This document shows, in pieces, positions 1-8,614 of a DNA stretch of 52,057 bases (position 1 is its first letter; each line of letters starts with the position of its first letter). The notes under the pieces are model-generated. The model saw nothing but the letters and a program-made list of their open reading frames with translations. It was not told where the DNA came from and ran no database searches. The position numbers and the translations under genes are program-made. The DNA is from Ventricola sp036297385. Its GTDB lineage: Bacteria; Bacillota; Clostridia; Christensenellales; Aristaeellaceae. The stretch spans positions 1 through 52,057 of the forward strand of contig JAXJLD010000116.1 of the NCBI GenBank assembly GCA_036297385.1, given 5' to 3'.

Positions 1-111
1 CAAGATTGACTTGCCCGAAGCCTAACGCCCGACCTATCCGACACAATGGCCAAGTGCCGGATAGGAACGGCAAAATTTTTTACACTTCTATTACTTCTTT
101 ATCGCACATAA
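1..111. other. Foreign junction sequence upstream of Maff2 fragment
   Basis: This stretch does not encode the N-terminus expected for the Maff2 gene that resumes at 112. It contains an inverted repeat, CCTATCCG at 33-40 and CGGATAGG at 57-64, with an inner CAC/GTG pairing, followed by a run of Ts at 75-80. That could be a terminator or the end of an inserted element. No transposase or intron domain V was seen. The switch to Maff2-like sequence at about 112 suggests an insertion, deletion or rearrangement breakpoint just to the left. Confidence 0.4.
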
Positions 112-207
112 GCAAAGTCCCAGGGCATGAAGCAGCTCATGGCGGGCGGCGGCGTGGCGCTGATCGGCACGACCCTCGTTCCGCTGCTCTCCGGCCTGTT
201 CGGCTGA
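112..207 (+). pseudogene. Maff2-family small ICE membrane protein, 3' fragment
   Basis: The frame reads AKSQGMKQLMAGGGVALIGT and ends in PLLSGLFG. This is the C-terminal half of the Maff2-type two-helix membrane protein (about 60 aa) that normally precedes the TrbL-like gene in Tn1549/CTn elements and resembles a VirB2-type pilin in size and place. A TAA at 109-111 lies directly upstream in the same frame and the first half of the family is missing. The fragment is therefore truncated, unless translation restarts at the ATG at 127. Family assignment is from recall of the conserved KQLMAGGG motif. Confidence 0.65.
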
Positions 208-274
208 TGCGCACCAACCAATCTTTTGCCCTCTCCCGGGTTTTCGGGGGAGGGCATCAAGGAGGGATGCTCCT

Positions 275-1144
275 TTGAACTTTATCTGGGACAAGATTAC
301 TGAGTGGCTCAAAGAGCTGCTGGTCGGTGGCGTCGTCAGCAATCTTTCCGGGCTGTTTGACAGCATCAATTCGCAGGTCGCGGATGTCGCCGGAACAGTA
401 GGCTCTTCGCCGCAGGCTTGGAACGGCAGCATCTTCGGCATGATCAAAAGTCTGTCCGAGAACGTCATGGTTCCCATCGCCGGCATCATCCTCACCTTCG
501 TCATGTGCCTGGAGCTGATCCAGATGCTGATTGACCGCAACAACATGCACGATTTTGATACGTTCATCTTCTTTAAGTGGGTGTTCAAAACGTTTGCTGC
601 GGTGCTCATCGTGACGAACACCTGGAACATCGTCATGGGTGTGTTCGACGTGGCACAGCATGTGGTCAATCAGGCGGCGGGCGTCATCATCGGCGACACC
701 GCCATGAATGTCAGCGAGCTGATGGGCGATCTCGAAGCCCGGCTCATGGACATGGAGATCGGGCCGCTGTTCGGCCTGTGGTTCCAGTCCTCGCTCATCG
801 GCATCATCGCCTGGGCGCTGAGCATCTGCATCTTCATCATCACCTATGGGCGTATGATTGAAATCTACATGATCACCTCGGTTGCGCCCATCCCGATGGC
901 GACCATGGTCAACCGCGAGTGGGGACAGATGGGGCAGAACTACTTGCGTTCCCTGTTCGCGCTGGGCTTTCAGGCATTTCTCATCATGGTCTGCGTCGGC
1001 ATTTACGCAGTGCTGGTGCAGAACATCAGCGTGGACAGCAATGTGAGCACGGCGCTCTGGACGTGCATCGGGTATACAGTGCTGCTGTGCTTCACCCTGT
1101 TCAAGAGCAGCAGCGTCGCAAAGTCCATCTTCAACGCCCATTGA
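275..1144 (+). CDS. TrbL/VirB6-like conjugal transfer membrane protein
   Basis: This 289-residue protein starts at TTG 275, 8 nt after AAGGAGGG. It has several hydrophobic segments (around residues 65-85, 105-130, 170-195, 230-250 and 262-280) and the overall pattern of TrbL/VirB6-like channel proteins of Tn1549-type elements. Such proteins form the inner-membrane part of the type IV secretion channel. It lies between the Maff2 fragment and PrgI, which is the usual order. The membrane topology is estimated by eye. Confidence 0.85.
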   Translation: MNFIWDKITEWLKELLVGGVVSNLSGLFDSINSQVADVAGTVGSSPQAWNGSIFGMIKSLSENVMVPIAGIILTFVMCLELIQMLIDRNNMHDFDTFIFFKWVFKTFAAVLIVTNTWNIVMGVFDVAQHVVNQAAGVIIGDTAMNVSELMGDLEARLMDMEIGPLFGLWFQSSLIGIIAWALSICIFIITYGRMIEIYMITSVAPIPMATMVNREWGQMGQNYLRSLFALGFQAFLIMVCVGIYAVLVQNISVDSNVSTALWTCIGYTVLLCFTLFKSSSVAKSIFNAH

Positions 1145-1378
1145 GCCGCATGAGGAGAACACCATGAGCAAGAACACCAGAAACCATGCATTTGCTGCCC
1201 GTGAATGTGGCGATAGCCGCGTGAAGCGGCACAATGTACTGCGCAGGCGCAAACCCAGGCGGCAGGGAAGCCGCAGTCAGACTGGCAAGCATCTGCCGCA
1301 AAGACGGCCTATGCCCTTTCAGTCTGTTCACCGCAGTTGGCAGCAGCAACACCTTTGCCGCAGGAAAGGAGAATTCAC
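1145..1378 (+). other. Gap with possible decayed small gene
   Basis: A good ribosome binding site (GAGGAG at 1151-1156) precedes ATG 1164, and that frame stays open to 1409, overlapping prgI. Its composition (Arg/Gln/His rich) looks like an out-of-frame reading. A second frame, from 1234, reads more like protein in its middle part. I see no recognisable family in either, so this may be a small frameshifted gene or an untranslated spacer. Confidence 0.3.
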
Positions 1379-1756
1379 ATGGCATATGTGCCCGTTCCCA
1401 AGGACCTGACAAGGGTCAAAACCAAGTTCCTGTTTAACCTGACCAAGCGTCAGGTCTTTTGCTTCGGTCTGGGTGCGCTCGTTGGCGTGCCCTTGTTTTT
1501 TCTGACCAAGGGCACCTTGGGCCCCAGCATGGCTGCTCTGATCATGATTGCGGCTATGATGCCTTTTTTCATGTTCGCTATTTATGAGCAGCATGGTCAG
1601 CCGCTTGAGGTGCTCCTGCAGCACTATATTCAGGCGCGCTTTATCCGTCCCCGCACGCGGGTGTACCAGACCGAAAACTTCTATGCAACCATCGACCAAA
1701 ACGTCCGCACAAGGCGGGAGGTGAAGAGAATCCTTCATGGCAAATCACCCCACTAA
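1379..1756 (+). CDS. PrgI-family (VirB3-like) conjugation membrane protein
   Basis: The 125-residue protein begins MAYVPVPKDL at ATG 1379, preceded by AAAGGAG. The N-terminal VPVPKDL, the LTKRQ motif and two adjacent hydrophobic segments (around residues 28-70) are typical of PrgI proteins. These occupy the VirB3 position next to the VirB4 ATPase in Gram-positive conjugation systems. It overlaps the virB4 start by 20 nt, which suggests translational coupling. Confidence 0.88.
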   Translation: MAYVPVPKDLTRVKTKFLFNLTKRQVFCFGLGALVGVPLFFLTKGTLGPSMAALIMIAAMMPFFMFAIYEQHGQPLEVLLQHYIQARFIRPRTRVYQTENFYATIDQNVRTRREVKRILHGKSPH

Positions 1757-4136
1757 AAAGATCAAGCTGACGTGCGCAGAAAAGCAGCAGCTCAAGGCGC
1801 TCATGGCCCGGAATCAGCAAAAGGGCAGAAAGGGGCCGCATACAGCGCAGGACACCATTCCCTATCAGCGCATGTGGCCGGACGGCATCTGCCGCGTCAC
1901 GGATCAGTATTACACCAAGACCATCCAGTTTCAGGACATCAATTATCAGCTCGCGCAGAATGACGACAAGACGGCGATCTTCGAGGGCTGGTGTGATTTC
2001 CTCAACTATTTTGACAGCAGTATTCACTTGCAGTTTTCGTTTCTCGATCTGACGGCCAGCACGGAAGCCTTTGAGCAAAGCATCCTGATTCCCGACAGGG
2101 ATGACGGCAACAACGAAATCCGGCACGAATATGCAGAAATGCTGCAAAACCAGCAAGCCAAGGGCAACAACGGCCTGACCAAGACAAAATTCATCACCTT
2201 CGGTATCGAAGCGGAGAACATCAAGACGGCAAAGCCGAGGCTGGAACGCATTGAGATTGATCTGCTGAACAACTTCAAGCGGCTGGGCGTTGCGGCATCC
2301 CCGCTCGACGGGCGGGATCGGCTGAAGCTCATGCACGATATGTTCCACATGGACACCCAGGCGCCTTTCATTTTTGACTGGAAGTGGCTGCCGCCCTCCG
2401 GCCTGTCCACCAAGGACTTCATCGCGCCGTCCAGCTTTGATTTCCGTGAGAAGCGCAGCTTTGGGATGGGCAAGAAGCAGGCGGCAGTCAGTTTCTTTTC
2501 GATTCTGGCTTCTGACCTCAACGACCGCTGCTTGGCGGATTTCCTTGCCATGGAATCCAGCCTCATCGTGTCCCTACATATTCAGGCTATTGACCAGGTG
2601 GCAGCTATCCGGGATGTCAAACGCAAGATCACCGACCTCGATAAGATGAAGATCGAGGAACAGAAGAAGGCCGTCCGCGCCGGATATGATATGGACATCA
2701 TTCCGTCTGATCTGGCCACCTACGGCGGCGAAGCGAAGAAGCTGCTGGAAGATTTGCAGAGCCGCAACGAGCGCATGTTCCTCATCACCTTCCTGGTGAT
2801 GAATACGGCGGACAATAAGAAGCAGCTTGCCCTCAACGTCAAGCAGGCACAGAGCCTTGCCCAGCAGCACAACTGCCAGCTGGTTCCGCTGGACTTCCAG
2901 CAGGAAAACGGCATGGTATCCTGCCTGCCGCTGGGCCTCAACAAAATCAGAATTCAACGCGGGCTGACGACCTCGTCCACCGCGATTTTCATACCCTTCA
3001 CATCGCAGGAGCTGTTCCAGAGCGGCGGCGAGGCGCTGTATTGCGGCTTGAATGCCCTGTCCCACAACCTGATCATGGTGGATCGTAAGAAGCTGAAGAA
3101 TCCGAACGGCCTGATTCTGGGCACGCCGGGTTCCGGCAAATCGTTCGCGGCAAAGCGCGAGATCTGCAATGTCATTCTGCTGACCGATGATGACATCATC
3201 ATCTGTGACCCGGAAGGCGAGTATTTCCCGCTGGTCAACACGTTCCGTGGACAGGTGATCCGCATTTCGCCCACCAGCAACAGCTACATCAACCCGATGG
3301 ACATCAACCTCAATTACAGCGACGATGACAATCCGCTGGCGCTCAAGTCCGACTTCATCCTGTCGCTGTGTGAGCTGATCGTCGGCGGGCGCGACGGACT
3401 GCAGCCCATTGAAAAGACCATCATCGACCGCGCGGTGCACATCATCTATCAGCCGTACCTGAGCGACCCAAGGCCGGAGAACATTCCCATTCTGGAGGAT
3501 CTGTACAACGCCCTGCGCCAGCAGGAGGAAAAGGAAGCGCAGACGCTGGCGACCGCGCTGGAAATCTACGTGACCGGCTCCCTGAATGTGTTCAACCACA
3601 GAACGAATGTGGATGTGAATAACCGGCTGGTCTGCTACGACATCAAGGAGCTGGGCAAGCAGCTCAAGAAGCTGGGGATGCTCATCGTGCAGGATCAGGT
3701 GTGGGGCCGCGTCACCGCCAACCGCGCCGAGGGCAAATCCACCCGGTACTACATGGACGAGTTCCACTTGCTGCTCAAGGAGGAGCAGACGGCGGCATAC
3801 TCCGTGGAAATCTGGAAGAGATTCCGCAAGTGGGGCGGCATCCCGACGGGCATCACGCAGAACGTCAAGGATTTGTTGGCAAGTCAGGAGATCGAGAACA
3901 TCTTTGAGAACTCCGACTACATCTACATGCTCAACCAGGCGGCGGGTGATCGTGAGATTTTGGCAAAGAAGCTGGGCATTTCCCCGCATCAGCTGTCCTA
4001 TGTCACCCAGAGCGGCGAGGGCGAGGGCCTGCTGTTCTACGGCAACGTCATCCTGCCGTTCCAGGATCGATTCCCGAAGAATACCAAGCTGTACAGCATC
4101 ATGACGACGAAGCCTACTGAGGTCAATGCGTCGTAA
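1737..4136 (+). CDS. VirB4/TraE-type conjugation ATPase
   Basis: This 799-residue cytoplasmic ATPase powers the mating channel. Walker A is visible as GTPGSGKS at about residue 462, and a Walker B-like YMDEFHLL at about residue 672. The sequence ICDPEGEY just after Walker A is also typical of VirB4. Length and order (PrgI, VirB4, NlpC/P60) match Tn1549-type elements. No frameshift is seen. Confidence 0.95.
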   Translation: MANHPTKKIKLTCAEKQQLKALMARNQQKGRKGPHTAQDTIPYQRMWPDGICRVTDQYYTKTIQFQDINYQLAQNDDKTAIFEGWCDFLNYFDSSIHLQFSFLDLTASTEAFEQSILIPDRDDGNNEIRHEYAEMLQNQQAKGNNGLTKTKFITFGIEAENIKTAKPRLERIEIDLLNNFKRLGVAASPLDGRDRLKLMHDMFHMDTQAPFIFDWKWLPPSGLSTKDFIAPSSFDFREKRSFGMGKKQAAVSFFSILASDLNDRCLADFLAMESSLIVSLHIQAIDQVAAIRDVKRKITDLDKMKIEEQKKAVRAGYDMDIIPSDLATYGGEAKKLLEDLQSRNERMFLITFLVMNTADNKKQLALNVKQAQSLAQQHNCQLVPLDFQQENGMVSCLPLGLNKIRIQRGLTTSSTAIFIPFTSQELFQSGGEALYCGLNALSHNLIMVDRKKLKNPNGLILGTPGSGKSFAAKREICNVILLTDDDIIICDPEGEYFPLVNTFRGQVIRISPTSNSYINPMDINLNYSDDDNPLALKSDFILSLCELIVGGRDGLQPIEKTIIDRAVHIIYQPYLSDPRPENIPILEDLYNALRQQEEKEAQTLATALEIYVTGSLNVFNHRTNVDVNNRLVCYDIKELGKQLKKLGMLIVQDQVWGRVTANRAEGKSTRYYMDEFHLLLKEEQTAAYSVEIWKRFRKWGGIPTGITQNVKDLLASQEIENIFENSDYIYMLNQAAGDREILAKKLGISPHQLSYVTQSGEGEGLLFYGNVILPFQDRFPKNTKLYSIMTTKPTEVNAS

Positions 4137-4157
4137 TACTCTCAGGAGGTGATTGAA

Positions 4158-6122
4158 TTGAGTGAACTCCATAACCGCGGCTCTCCCCGGCTGCGCTTCT
4201 CGAAGGAGGAGCTGGAAAACCCAAAGCTGGCAAAAAAGGCGGAAAAGGCAGAACAAGCTGCCGACCGATATGATGCAGCAAAGAAGAAACTGCAAACTCG
4301 CCGCCTGAAGCTGACCGCCGAGGAGGTTCAAACCGAGCAGGATGCCATGCTGCAGAGCGAGGCTGAACTGCATGAACCGGCATCTCCATCCCCTGAGCCT
4401 TCTTCGCAGAAAAAACAGACAGCAACGGAAGGACGCTCTCCGGCTGGTTCAAAGCCCTCCGGGAAAGCGCCTGCGCCCACGTCCCCTGCTCCACAGGCAG
4501 GAGTGGAGGCGGGTGATGTTTCTTCGCCCCTTGCCAAGAAAAAGAAAATCCGGCTTCGGTTTGAGGAAACCGAGGCGAAGCCGCCCTCCCGTCTCCGGCA
4601 TCCTGTTCAGCGTCCGATAGAATCGGCACATGAGCAGCTGCACCAGCAGCTTGCGGAGGCCAATGAGGATGACAATGCTGCCGCAAGCGCGGTGCTGCAG
4701 GGCGACAGGCTCAGCTCCTCTGCCTTGCAGATGGGCGAACATGTCTATCATGCGCACAAGCTGCAGCCCTATAAGCAGGCGCAAAAGGCTGAACGTGCGC
4801 TGGATGAAGCCAACCTCCGGTATCTGGAGGCCAAACAGCGCGCGGAGAATCCGCAGTTCACCAGCAATCCGCTCTCTCGCTGGCAGCAAAAGCGGGCCAT
4901 TCGCAAGGAATATGCCGCGATGAAGGCTGCCGGAAACGCCGTGAGCGATGCAGGGAAAAGCGCCACCGCAACGGGCAAGACCGTTCGCGGAGCGAGTGAT
5001 GTCGCAGGACGGATGGCGGAGGTTTTCCAAGGCCATCCGTCCTTCCTGCTGATCATCCTGCTGTGCGCAATGCTGCTGATCCTCATGGGCAGCCTGCAAT
5101 CCTGTACGCCGCTGGCCCAATCGGTGCTGGAATCGCTCATCATCGGCACCTATCCGGCGACGGAGGACGATGTCCGCGCCGCGGAGCGTGCCTATGCTAC
5201 CAAGGAGCGTGAATTGCAGGATGAGATGGATCGCTACGAGCAATACCACCCGGGCTATGACGAATACCACGTCGATGCCGATGAAATCTGGCATGATCCC
5301 TATGTGCTCATCGCCATCATCTCCGCGTATTTCGACGGGCAGGAGTGGACGCTGGATTCGGCTTACCCGGTGATCGAGAAATACTTCGATCTGCAATACG
5401 TTGTCACGCAGACCGTTTCAACAGAAACCCGATACCGGACGGAGACGAGAACCGGCACGCGCATCGTAACCGACCCCGTCACCGGGCAGCAGCACACCGA
5501 AACCTACCCCTATGACGTGCAGGTGCCCTATGCATACAGCATCTGCAACGTCAGGCTGGAAAACAAGAACCTATCCCATTTGCCGGTCATTAGCATGAGC
5601 CATCACACCATGGGCATGTACGCGCTGTACATGGCTACGCATGGCAACATGGAGGGCATCTTCTCCGGCAATCCGTATGCAGTACCACTCCGCGAACCAA
5701 CCCTCTACGACATTCCGCAGGAAACCCTGGATGCCGCTCCCTCTTTCGCCGCGCTGATGGAGGAAGCGACCAAGTACATCGGCTATCCGTATGTCTGGGG
5801 CGGTGCAAGCCCGGAAACCAGCTTCGATTGCTCCGGCTTTGTCTCGTATGTATTCACGAACAGCGGTGTCTACAACACCGGCAGACTGGGCGCCAAGGGG
5901 CTGCGCAGCCTGTGCCGCAACGTGCAGGATGATCAGGCGCAGCCCGGAGACATCGTGTTCTTCGAGGGGACGATGGGCGCGGATGTCGCCGGAATCACGC
6001 ATTGCGGCATCTATGTGGGCAACGGGATGATGCTGCACTGCGGAAACCCCATCGGATATGCCGATCTCAGCGATGCCTATTGGCAGACGCATTTCCACTC
6101 GTTTGGACGAGTACCCAACTGA
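4158..6122 (+). CDS. Membrane-anchored NlpC/P60 conjugation hydrolase
   Basis: The start is taken as TTG 4158, 8 nt after AGGAGG; a GTG at 4149 overlaps that site. About 654 residues. The first 290 or so are charged and low in complexity, with Lys/Glu/Ala-rich coiled-coil-like stretches. A single strong membrane segment follows (FLLIILLCAMLLILMGSL, near residue 300). An extracytoplasmic region then leads to a C-terminal NlpC/P60 domain with the catalytic Cys in FDCSGF and the His in THCGIYVG. Such proteins are thought to open peptidoglycan locally for the mating channel. Confidence 0.9.
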   Translation: MSELHNRGSPRLRFSKEELENPKLAKKAEKAEQAADRYDAAKKKLQTRRLKLTAEEVQTEQDAMLQSEAELHEPASPSPEPSSQKKQTATEGRSPAGSKPSGKAPAPTSPAPQAGVEAGDVSSPLAKKKKIRLRFEETEAKPPSRLRHPVQRPIESAHEQLHQQLAEANEDDNAAASAVLQGDRLSSSALQMGEHVYHAHKLQPYKQAQKAERALDEANLRYLEAKQRAENPQFTSNPLSRWQQKRAIRKEYAAMKAAGNAVSDAGKSATATGKTVRGASDVAGRMAEVFQGHPSFLLIILLCAMLLILMGSLQSCTPLAQSVLESLIIGTYPATEDDVRAAERAYATKERELQDEMDRYEQYHPGYDEYHVDADEIWHDPYVLIAIISAYFDGQEWTLDSAYPVIEKYFDLQYVVTQTVSTETRYRTETRTGTRIVTDPVTGQQHTETYPYDVQVPYAYSICNVRLENKNLSHLPVISMSHHTMGMYALYMATHGNMEGIFSGNPYAVPLREPTLYDIPQETLDAAPSFAALMEEATKYIGYPYVWGGASPETSFDCSGFVSYVFTNSGVYNTGRLGAKGLRSLCRNVQDDQAQPGDIVFFEGTMGADVAGITHCGIYVGNGMMLHCGNPIGYADLSDAYWQTHFHSFGRVPN

Positions 6123-6149
6123 TCATAAGCTGAAAGGAGTATCCCATTG

Positions 6150-6851
6150 ATGATGAATCGAAACAACGAAAACCGCACTGTGACCATCGCCCGCCAGGTG
6201 ATCTCTGCCATCGCAGCGCTGTTCCTGCTTTCCCTGTTTCTCTCCGTTCGGGGTGCTGCGGCGGAGGATTCAAGCGACTTTGACATGGACAACTGGAATG
6301 GCGAATCCGTGATTCTGGAAGACCCGAAGTATTTCATGGGCGTTGAAGACGATGACATCCCCGTCATTTCCTCGGTGGGCAAAACCAACGTCAAAATCCA
6401 TGGCGTGCAGTCCAAGTACAAGCTGGTCAACTACACCATTCCGGAGCAGCTTCTTCGGGCCGATCCCGATTTCCTTGCCCTGATGGTCGAGGCCGAGAAG
6501 TACATCGGCTATCCCTATGTGTACGGTGCCAGCAATCCCGATACCGGCTTTGACTGCTCCGGCTATGTTTGCTGGGTCTTTAACAACTCCGGCGTGTGCG
6601 ATGTGGGACGGATGGGCGCCAATGGGCTCTACTCCCTGTGCAGCGATGTCAGCAAGGAGGATGCTCGTCCCGGCGATCTCGTGTTCTTCGAGAAAACGAT
6701 GGGCGCAGATGTCAAAGGCATCACCCATGTAGGCATCTATGTGGGCAACGACATGATGATTCACGCAGGCGACCCGGTCGGCTTTGCCGATCTCAAAAGC
6801 GAAAAATGGTCCAAGCGACTGTATGGCTTTGGCCGCCTGCCACTTGATTAA
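6150..6851 (+). CDS. Secreted NlpC/P60 peptidase
   Basis: AAGGAG at 6134-6139 serves ATG 6150 (TTG 6147 and ATG 6153 are alternatives). An N-terminal signal peptide (ISAIAALFLLSLFLSVRGAAA) precedes an acidic spacer and an NlpC/P60 domain with FDCSGY and THVGIYVG. The domain resembles the one at the end of the preceding gene so closely (KYIGYPYV, MGAD, GRLG/GRMG) that the two are probably duplicates, one tethered and one released. Likely role: wall remodelling during conjugation. Confidence 0.88.
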   Translation: MMNRNNENRTVTIARQVISAIAALFLLSLFLSVRGAAAEDSSDFDMDNWNGESVILEDPKYFMGVEDDDIPVISSVGKTNVKIHGVQSKYKLVNYTIPEQLLRADPDFLALMVEAEKYIGYPYVYGASNPDTGFDCSGYVCWVFNNSGVCDVGRMGANGLYSLCSDVSKEDARPGDLVFFEKTMGADVKGITHVGIYVGNDMMIHAGDPVGFADLKSEKWSKRLYGFGRLPLD

Positions 6852-6860
6852 GGAGGAACC

Positions 6861-7187
6861 ATGACCGAAAAGAAAAAGAAGCGCTATCCCGCCGACCGCC
6901 AGAAGCTCCATGCGCTGCTTGACAGACGGGAGCAAGAGCTGATCGAGCTTCAGGAAGAGGTGGAAGACCTGCGCGGCCTTGTCAAGCAGGCTGACCGCAC
7001 GGCCATCCATGCGACGGCGGAGCTGTACAACGTGACCCCGGAGCAGCTCGCGGAGATCATGAAATCCATGTTTGGGGACAGGCTGGTGCCTGAGCTGCCC
7101 AAGGATGTGCAGGCTGCGCCTGCCGAGGCAGATGCTCCTGTGCCGCTGCCTGACGAGGAGGTGATGGATGATGATGACGATGTGTAA
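6861..7187 (+). CDS. DUF4315-family ICE protein
   Basis: A 108-residue acidic protein with RBS AAGGAGG at 6851-6857. It begins with a basic, coiled-coil-like helix (residues 10-50), then a short conserved part containing TPEQLAEIMKSMFG, and ends in an Asp-rich tail. Size, coiled coil and position before DUF4366 match the DUF4315 family of Tn1549-like elements. Its molecular role is unknown. It overlaps the next gene by 20 nt. Confidence 0.8.
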   Translation: MTEKKKKRYPADRQKLHALLDRREQELIELQEEVEDLRGLVKQADRTAIHATAELYNVTPEQLAEIMKSMFGDRLVPELPKDVQAAPAEADAPVPLPDEEVMDDDDDV

Positions 7188-8559
7188 GCGGGTTCTGCCG
7201 CTGGGTATGGCGGTGTTTCTGCTGCTGGCTGCATGTACAGCAGCTTTTTCGCCCGTTTGGGCTATCGCGGAGGGTGCGCCTGCGCCCACGGAGGTGCCCA
7301 TGGAAAGCGTCTCGCCGTACAGAATCATCCTGACTGCGCCGGGTGGCTGGACAAGCGGCAACGGAGCCGTCATGAAGGTGTCTGTCACGGACAAGGACAG
7401 GCTGGGCTGGCAGAAGATCGAATACCGAATGAATGACGGGAACTGGGTGGACTGCGAGAACCTGTTTGCAGATGGCCGTGCAGAGCTGACGCTCCATGAG
7501 AACGGCACCTTCACCCTGCGCGTAACCGATCCGCATGGTCATGCGTTTGAGGAAAGCGCAGAGGTGACGTGCATCGACCTGACAGCGCCGGTGCTCACCG
7601 CGTCCATCAACGGCACGACTCTTCAGGTTGATGCCAAAGATGATCTGTCCGGCGTCGCCGGTGTGCAGGTCAACAGTATGCTGTTCACCACGCTGGTCAA
7701 CGGCACATTGAATGTGGAGCTGGATCAGAACATGAACCAGTTTGAGAAGCTGGCCGTCCGTGCCTTTGACTACGCGGGCAACTTCTCTGAGCCGGTTACG
7801 CTGACCAATCCGCATTATCAAAAGCCCGCTGATCCCACGCCCGTGCCGACATCCACGCCGAAGCCGACCAAGAAGCCGGCTGATAAGGCGACTGCCACGC
7901 CGACTGCCGCACCCGCAGCAACCAATACCCCTGCACCCAACCGCTTTAGCGGCCTGGGCAGCTCGCTCATCTATGTGCAGGATGAGCCAGAGCCTACACC
8001 GGAGCCGACCGCCGCGCCCACGCCGGAGACGATCATCAAGACCGAGTACATCACCATCGGCCCCGGTATGCCCTATCAGGCGGACGGCAACAGCCATACG
8101 CTGGATGTGCTGTACTCTGCGGCGACCAACAAACAGTTTATTACATTGCAAACAAAGGCTGGTAATAACTTCTATCTCGTCATCGACTACGACAAGCCGG
8201 TTGACGAGGAGGCAGAGATGTACGAGACGTATTTCCTGAACCTCGTCGATGAGCGCGATCTGCTGGCGCTGATGTCCGACGAGGAAAAGGAAGCCGTGCC
8301 CACGCCCACGCCGGAGATCATCTATGTGACCCCTGAGCCGACTGCTGTGCCCGCAATTATGCCGCAGCCGACGCAGGCACCTGCGCAGCCCACGACCGAC
8401 AAGACCACGGCGCTGCTCGCGCTTTTTGCCATGGTGGGCATCGGCGTTGTTGGAGCGGTCATTTTCCTGAAGGGCAGGAATCAGCCCACAACGCGCCATG
8501 CCGACAGCGAGCTTGATCTCTATGACGATGACGAGGACGAAAGCACCGAACAGAAGTAA
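7168..8559 (+). CDS. DUF4366-type (CD1107-like) cell-surface ICE protein
   Basis: The 463-residue protein starts at ATG 7168 (7171 and 7174 also possible) after AGGAGG. It has a signal peptide with a possible lipobox-like LLLAAC, a beta-rich Ig-like ectodomain and two Pro/Thr-rich stalks made of repeated TPxPT units. Near the C-terminus there is a membrane segment (ALLALFAMVGIGVVGAVIFL) and an acidic cytoplasmic tail. Family assignment rests on this architecture and its place between DUF4315 and TopB. It may act as a surface contact or scaffold protein in mating. Confidence 0.75.
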   Translation: MMMTMCKRVLPLGMAVFLLLAACTAAFSPVWAIAEGAPAPTEVPMESVSPYRIILTAPGGWTSGNGAVMKVSVTDKDRLGWQKIEYRMNDGNWVDCENLFADGRAELTLHENGTFTLRVTDPHGHAFEESAEVTCIDLTAPVLTASINGTTLQVDAKDDLSGVAGVQVNSMLFTTLVNGTLNVELDQNMNQFEKLAVRAFDYAGNFSEPVTLTNPHYQKPADPTPVPTSTPKPTKKPADKATATPTAAPAATNTPAPNRFSGLGSSLIYVQDEPEPTPEPTAAPTPETIIKTEYITIGPGMPYQADGNSHTLDVLYSAATNKQFITLQTKAGNNFYLVIDYDKPVDEEAEMYETYFLNLVDERDLLALMSDEEKEAVPTPTPEIIYVTPEPTAVPAIMPQPTQAPAQPTTDKTTALLALFAMVGIGVVGAVIFLKGRNQPTTRHADSELDLYDDDEDESTEQK

Positions 8560-8564
8560 CGCAG

Positions 8565-8587
8565 CCCCGGAGCATCCCACTCCGGGG
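8565..8587 (+). other. Intercistronic hairpin
   Basis: CCCCGGAG at 8565-8572 pairs perfectly with CTCCGGGG at 8580-8587. No T-run follows, so it is more likely an mRNA processing or stability hairpin between the DUF4366 gene and topB than a full terminator. Confidence 0.5.
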
Positions 8588-8614
8588 TAACGCATTGATG
8601 GAGGAAAAAACAAT

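Noticed and set aside
6..278. Plus-strand 90-codon frame at the left edge
   Set aside because: Different frame from the Maff2 fragment, no ribosome site, low-quality composition.
257..1252. Minus-strand frame opposite the TrbL-like gene
   Set aside because: His/Asp-rich shadow of membrane-protein codons.
2574..4373. Long minus-strand frame opposite virB4
   Set aside because: Overlaps the well-supported VirB4 gene, has no recognisable domain and no ribosome binding site.
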